Part shown: positions 59,265-64,000 of the stretch, one piece after another
Layout of the letters: each line of letters begins with the position of its first letter
Numbering within the stretch: the first letter of the stretch is position 1
Assembly (NCBI GenBank): GCA_012845835.1
Contig: JABAKD010000007.1
Location: 6,798,222-6,862,221 of the forward strand
Direction of reading: 5' to 3'
Source: Undaria pinnatifida
Lineage: Eukaryota; Sar; Phaeophyceae; Laminariales; Alariaceae
Length of the DNA: 64,000 nt
Notes under the pieces: generated by a model
Seen by the model: the letters and a program-made list of their open reading frames with translations, nothing else
The model's database searches: none
What the model was told of the DNA's origin: nothing
Program-made: the position numbers and the translations under genes

Positions 59265-60137
59265 TTGTCTTCATCCCATCTATTATCCTCGCACTACTCT
59301 CGCGCTATCTCCCAGTAGCAATTCAGATCCGGGGTCACATGGCGGGGCCTCCTCCGCCCTCCCCAATACGGTGCGGCACGCGCCTTCACTTTTTTATCGC
59401 GAGAAGAATTCAGCATTTTCTCCCCTCGTCAACTCGCGTCGAATTGTGCCCACCCTTGCTGCTAGGCGCTCTCATAACGTCATATTTTTTTAAGGAGCTG
59501 CGTCGTTCCGAAAATTGCATTGCCAAAAAGTGCTTGCCTCAATCTTAGGACGAGTCTTTCTCACCACGAAACAGTAAAGATCAACCGTCCTGCTACTGTG
59601 TCTTACGTGAGATCCTTCACGACTACTGTCAAGCCCAAACGGGGCGCTCATTCAACCTCCATAGCGACAAAACAACAGCCTTCATGGTATATACACCGGA
59701 GCGCCAAAACAAAATACTAGATAATAGTGCGGTGTGTGAGCGTGGAGCATGCGATACTTATGCCGTGCAGGTGTCGCAAATTTTGTGGGTCGGATGCCCT
59801 ATATAAAGGAACGAATCCTCCCCTAACCTGGCAGTGCGCATTGCTGCCTGTGGCTGGTGCTCTAGTTCGTCATTAATATTGGTATTTTTCACTGGCGTGG
59901 TAACGAAACACCTCGGAAAAATCGTTTCACCCGACACCATAGTCATGGGGGAAAATGCTCCAGCGCTTGGAGGTAATCACATGGTCACTGAGACGCAATC
60001 GCCGCTCGCTCTGGTAAACTTTAGCCACCCTGGGAGAACAGGGACGGACAAAATGTCAATACAGCCACGGGCTTGTGCATCGGATTACACTCTTGTCAAC
60101 ATTCTATCCAACAGCCAATAGCAACATACCACGGTGA

Positions 60138-60245
60138 CTAGAAGCACCGTTTTGTTCCCTTGCAAGGATCTTGGCTTGAGGAGCTATATACCTCTCGCCC
60201 AAAACCGAATTTTGAGTAAACCGAAAGTGCAACCCGATGTGACAA
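60138..60245. repeat. Dispersed repeat, copy 2 of 2
   Basis: Partner of 59,008-59,118. The rest of 59,265-60,500 holds no gene that I can support. Confidence 0.45.
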
Positions 60246-60509
60246 AAACTCAGGGCGAGGTACAAAAACTGGTCCTGAGTGCAAAGCAAGAATGACATTC
60301 CCACAACTTTTGGTTAAGGAGGCCCCCGTGTTCCACAAAATATGGTTGCCACCAAAAGAAATGTTACCTCTTTTTTTAGCACGCGTCCTGTACAGTTTCT
60401 CAAGAGGGGGGGCTCAGAAAATACAACGCGAAACACCCGTGCCGTAGCATGCGTAAGGCTAGGCCTGGCCTGGCCTGGCGTGACCTGGGTGGCGAGGCAA
60501 GCGACGTAC

Positions 60510-60623
60510 CTCAAGGCCGGCGTAGAAGACTTTTACTTTTTGGTGGGCTCGGACCACGCCCACGCTAAAGTCCAGCAACTCCAGTCCGTTTAGGGTGGTA
60601 GCTCGGGATAGCGCCACGTAAGC
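60510..60623 (-). CDS. PIF1-like helicase, C-terminal exon
   Basis: This is a 114-nt exon with acceptor GAGCACAG and donor GTACGTCG. It encodes AYVALSRATTLNGLELLDFS followed by VGVVRAHQKVKVFYAG. This is helicase motif VI of the PIF1/RecD-like superfamily 1B (Q-x-YVALSR) and the usual (I/V)RAHPKVxxFY tail. PIF1-type helicases unwind DNA 5' to 3'; stand-alone genes and Helitron transposons both carry them. The upstream intron contains a (TCCCA)n run on the coding strand that leads straight to the acceptor. No neighbouring exon with motif V (HKSQG) was found, so the gene is broken or incomplete here. Confidence 0.75.
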
Positions 60624-60639
60624 CTGTGCTCGCGTGGCA

Positions 60640-60830
60640 TGGGATGGGATGGGATGGGATGGGATGGGATGGGATGGGATGGGATGGGATGGGATGGGAT
60701 GGGATGGGATGGGATGGGATGGGATGGGATGGGATGGGATGGGATGGGATGGGATGGGATGAGGTGGGATGGGATGGGATGAGATGGGATGGGATGGGAT
60801 AGGATGGGATGGGATGGAGTGGGGTGGGGT
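60640..60830. repeat. (GGGAT)n pentanucleotide microsatellite
   Basis: About 35 units are nearly perfect, decaying at the right into GGGGTGGAG. On the coding strand of the helicase fragment it is a long pyrimidine-rich tract ending 17 nt before the splice acceptor. Confidence 0.97.
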
Positions 60831-60839
60831 GGAGCAAGG

Positions 60840-62180
60840 TGGAGTGGTATGGGATAGTAGTCGGAACATATAATATGAATGAAATATATTTTGATGAAAG
60901 CCTGGAGGAGCGCTGCGGATTTGGCTGGTCTTGGCGGGTGGTTACTGGTCAAGGTGCCGACTAAAGCTAACCAGCGGACAATTTTTTCGATCAAAAAAAC
61001 AATCAAGCCCCAAGCTCACCAGTCAATGGCATTCACGAGAAGAACTCTGAAAATTACCGTAAGGAAGTACTATTATCTGCAGTACCTAGGCCAACTTACA
61101 AGTACTATCTGTAGCCAGCTACTCAAATCAAAGCAAGTAGCTACTGCACTGCCTGGTCAACCAAGCATATACAGCAGCGGGGCTTACCTGGCCATACTCG
61201 AACATGCCGTGAGTAGAGACCATCACGTTAGCTATTGTCATGCCCTAAACAAACGGTCGCACAGAACACGACAGCAACATGGCCAGCACGGAGATGGGAG
61301 GACGAGCGAAGCGTGTGGAGCTACTTTTTGTCAAAAACGTGAGCTAACCTTTCAACCAAGAAAATAAGCTAACTTTAAAACGAGTAATTATCTCCGACAC
61401 GTGATATAAGCACAGCCGTAAGCAACTGCACTTAAGAAGCTGGACGCTACTAACGCTGAGGTCAGCCTTTACACGAAAAACGATAAACCATTTATAGCTA
61501 ACATACACCCAAACGAGTGTAGGAAGCACTCAGTCACAGTTAGAATACGACGCTCAAGAAAAATGGCAACAGCGTATCGCACGGCCACTTTACACAACTG
61601 TGTTCACATACGCGAGCAGTGAATTCGATCAACTTAAAGGTCGATGCTCATCTATGCAAGCTGCGTGATGCTCCGGGCGCGCGCTTTTACAGGTGTAGTC
61701 CTCGGTATTCACCTGTGATTTGTGGACCGATAAGGCCCATGCCAGACGAAGTGGAAGCTGGAGGCGACGCGCCATTTCTCTGGGAAAAGGAAAACGGTTT
61801 CAGACAAAGGTAAGAGAAAAATTAAGGTGAAGATGAGGATTAGGGCTAAAAAAAACATAAGGTTGATGATCATGATAAGAAGTCAACCAGTCAGCCGACC
61901 GTTACCTACTGTCGTGGATATCCTCTTGAATGCCCAACGGGTTTCCTCCCCGGTTTTCGTCATACGATATTGCATCCAGAATGACCCGCTGCTTACATAT
62001 TTTACCCTGCTGCTTGCCACGAAACTCCTCCCTGATATTTTTCCTTTCGATTACCCTGTTTATTGACCTACTTCTTGATCTACTGCTCCCTATACTGCTC
62101 TCCCTACTGATCAAGCTACTGTGGTTACGTATTGCTGCTTGGCGTTCACATTTCGAACACACTTTTCCCTCTACCTTGCT
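60840..62180. other. Presumed intron or gap within the helicase fragment
   Basis: I searched the minus strand for the missing PIF1 segment (P-L-x-x-AW-x-x-SIHKSQG) and did not find it. A LAKM-core relic lies at 61,612-61,668 on the minus strand, with a stop. Confidence 0.4.
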
Positions 62181-62244
62181 TAGTTTCCCTGTGTGTTCTC
62201 CCTGATACTGTGACCTACTACCGTGAGAGACCTACTGTTTGACC

Positions 62245-62545
62245 TACTGCTTGGCCTGTTGCCTGCTTGCCTGACTCCTAAGCTGACGGTCCACTCCTGC
62301 TCGCGAACGATGGTCGTCCTATATCTTTCCCCCGTTGAATACCAGTAATTTCTCCCGTAGTGCTTCTTGACCCACAGGTTGACCGATTGCTTCACCTACT
62401 GCTCGACCCACTGATTGATCTACTGCTTTGACATACTGCATTACCAACTTATATTTTTCCTACTGCTCGACATACCGCTTGCATTGCCTGCCGCCTAAGC
62501 TGACGATCCACTCCCCCGCGCAAACGACGGTCACCGTACGAGTAC
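62245..62545 (-). pseudogene. Two extra partial copies of a PIF1 exon end
   Basis: The minus strand reads TIVREQEWTVSLGVRQAGN near 62,315-62,260 and VTVVCAGEWIVSLGGRQ near 62,535-62,482. Both match the end of the exon at 62,726-62,922 (VTVIREEEWTVSSGGR). Their donor positions read GCAAGC and GCAATG instead of GTAAGC. Between and around them are repeated ACCTACTGCTTG units. Confidence 0.6.
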
Positions 62546-62624
62546 GTATTATCCTACCATGAAGTACGAGTATATGTTTTCCCTACAATATTATTATATA
62601 AAAAAAATCTAAAGACGCCTGTCG

Positions 62625-62680
62625 CGCGTTCGATAAACTTGAGGTTTATTGTTATCTTTGCAAGCCGCGTGATTGTTGTT
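62625..62680 (-). repeat. LAKM-core dispersed repeat copy
   Basis: The minus strand reads RLAKITINLKFIERATGVF. It lies between helicase exon copies. Confidence 0.6.
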
Positions 62681-62725
62681 TACCTTAGTTATGGGACCTA
62701 CTGCTTCGTCTCCTGCTTTGCTTAC

Positions 62726-62922
62726 CTGCCTCCCGAGCTGACGGTCCATTCTTCCTCTCGAATTACGGTGACTACCTTGCCGCTGCCTTCCATAGCGTCG
62801 AACTCCACTCTCGGGAGACGCCTCCCCGACGCGTCTACGAACTCCGTGACCACCCCTGTGGCCCCGTTAACGAGCTGGTTCGAGGAGTCAAGGTTCTTCA
62901 AAAGCAAAACTTTTGCTCCCAC
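62726..62922 (-). CDS. PIF1-like helicase, domain 2B exon
   Basis: This is a 197-nt exon with acceptor CATCATCAG and donor GTAAGCAAAG. It encodes VGAKVLLLKNLDSSNQLVNG, then ATGVVTEFVDASG, then LPRVEFDAMEG and VIREEEWTV. This is the conserved (L/V)-x-x-GA-x-VMLLKNLD...LVNGARGVVxxF...P-x-V-x-F segment of PIF1-family helicases, which lies before motif V. It does not join in frame to the exon at 60,623, so at least one exon is missing between them. Confidence 0.78.
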
Positions 62923-63074
62923 CTGATGATGCACAAGATCAAATATGGTACGTGGTAATATTTTCGTTAGCTTCAAGATGGTAGATGGCAAATGTTGTTT
63001 GTTGGTTGCTGAAAGGCGCCTTGTGCGATTTATCGTCTCTCCCGATTTATCGTCTTGGCAATATATCACCCCCC

Positions 63075-63175
63075 CTGGGCTGACACGTCTACGAACTCCA
63101 TGACTTCTCCTGTGGCCCCGTGAACGAGCTGGTTGGAGGAGTCCAGGTTCTTCAGAACTAAAATCGCTACACAAT
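63075..63175 (-). pseudogene. Duplicate of the PIF1 2B exon start
   Basis: The minus strand reads ILVLKNLDSSNQLVHGATGE, then VMEFVDVSA, then runs into a G-run where the other copy continues ASGRRLPRVEF. It is a partial copy upstream of the better exon. Confidence 0.65.
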
Positions 63176-63880
63176 GAGACGAATCCATATTTGGGAATAA
63201 GAAGGTTTCCAGCATTCGGTGCGAATCACTAAAAGGATGAAAGTAATCGCCTGTCACTTCGTTCGAGACTAGCTTCCCTGCGACAAAAGGGAAGGCACAG
63301 GAATCACACAGAGGAGTTACACAAGACCTCGCTTATATCGACAAGCGCTAGACCCAGCACCTCCTCCGGTTCGCGCTGGGCCTTGCCCCCGCGCCGACGG
63401 CATGGTCCGCGCCTTCGGCCGGGTCGAAACTCGGCCACCCTTACTTTCCACAAACTGAATACGGCCCACCCAGCCCATGACCTCCCACTGGCCCACTTCG
63501 AACAAAAGGAGCCGCTACATACTAGCAAGTAGCTCGAGCAAGACAGCGCTGGACAGAGGGGATGATCAATAGAGAAACGGACCGAGCTATGGCGAATCTG
63601 TTCAGGGGTCCTGTCCGACCTACGAGGTAGGCAATGGGAACCGCAATGCGGTCTGGGGGGGTATTGCGGTGTGTATTGGTTTGTAACGTGTGTGTAAACA
63701 CTGCTTTGTAGTCATACGAACAACGTGCCCGGTACCCGTGATACGGAGATGTAACACAAGAAGCACGGACGCGCCGCCTTTACTGCAGTTTGAATACACA
63801 ACAGCTTTGCCTCGTATAACGAGTGGCGCTGGCAGGCTGGAAAACAACCACACACCGTAGCAGCTGAAGCGACTCGACCA
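63176..63880. other. Right flank, unrecognised
   Basis: A 74-codon minus-strand frame (63,304-63,528) is Arg/Gly-rich at RPGRRRGPCRRRGGKAQREP and ends EVLGLALVDISEVL. It could be an upstream exon but has no helicase motif. Confidence 0.25.
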
Positions 63881-63884
63881 CCTA

Positions 63885-64000
63885 CAGAACTAGCGCAAGG
63901 GCGGCTGCTACCCCAAGCCAGCAGCAGCTGCAGCGAGAAGAGCAGAGAGCGCAGGCTTCAGTATCGACAGCAGAGCAGCTGCCGTGTATGGTACAGTGGT
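63885..64000. repeat. CAG-rich tract at window end
   Basis: Interrupted CAG/CAGCTG triplets, of the same type as at 1.6, 12.4 and 50.2 kb. The tract may continue past the window. Confidence 0.6.

Noticed and set aside
60459-61006. Long minus-strand frames containing HPIPSHPIPS repeats
   Set aside because: They are the (GGGAT)n microsatellite. Only the 114-nt segment after the acceptor at 60,623 has helicase motifs.

Overview
This is eukaryotic nuclear DNA: intron-rich and repeat-rich, with GT/AG splice sites, an interstitial TTAGGG-type telomeric tract, degenerate CAG/CTG tracts, a decayed non-LTR retrotransposon and a MITE-like family. The main gene is a secreted right-handed beta-helix protein with chlamydial Pmp-type repeats (GGAI and FxxN motifs). 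That combination is what I would expect from a brown alga (Phaeophyceae) or a related stramenopile. The assignment is an inference; no rRNA, tRNA or organelle gene is present to confirm it.

Positions 1-39,241 are dominated by one minus-strand gene. Its first coding exon (38,740-39,241) encodes a signal peptide and the start of a beta-helix. Nine further well-formed exons lie across about 38 kb, the last at 771-1,097, and the gene continues off the left edge. Eight of these nine are 78 or 81 nt and the ninth is 327 nt. Each starts in phase 1 with GT after an AG acceptor, ends in phase 1 before a GT donor, and encodes one Pmp repeat (or about four in the 327-nt exon). Exons can therefore be duplicated or skipped without breaking the frame. 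A further exon-like unit at 31,446-31,535 carries an in-frame TAG. The introns, up to about 8 kb, hold GGAAGC-type arrays around a telomeric tract (2.4-4.4 kb), tandem exon-plus-intron blocks (17.8-21.6 kb), minisatellites (22.2-24.3 kb), MITE copies and two unrecognised plus-strand ORFs (26.7 and 28.8 kb).

Positions 39.3-51.4 kb hold no gene I can support. They contain two MITE copies, a three-copy GC-rich repeat, nested tandem duplications (42.4-43.2, 43.5-43.8, 45.1-45.6 and 45.7-47.0 kb) and CTG-rich sequence. Positions 51.65-52.55 kb are a roughly 0.9 kb (GACA)n microsatellite.

Positions 53-64 kb contain a stop-riddled non-LTR retrotransposon on the plus strand (56.3-58.5 kb), G-rich simple repeats (59.2 and 60.6-60.8 kb) and a minus-strand PIF1-like helicase fragment (60.5-63.2 kb). 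The helicase fragment has internal exon duplications and lacks an identifiable middle part.

Two dispersed signals run through the window and are not explained by the genes. One is a TAGTCTA/TAGACTA motif that appears as an insertion when duplicated copies are compared. The other is a roughly 45-bp core reading LAKM-(S/T)-(I/F)-(D/N), found in about 14 places on both strands in otherwise different surroundings. All similarity statements come from reading the sequence; no database search or alignment program was run.
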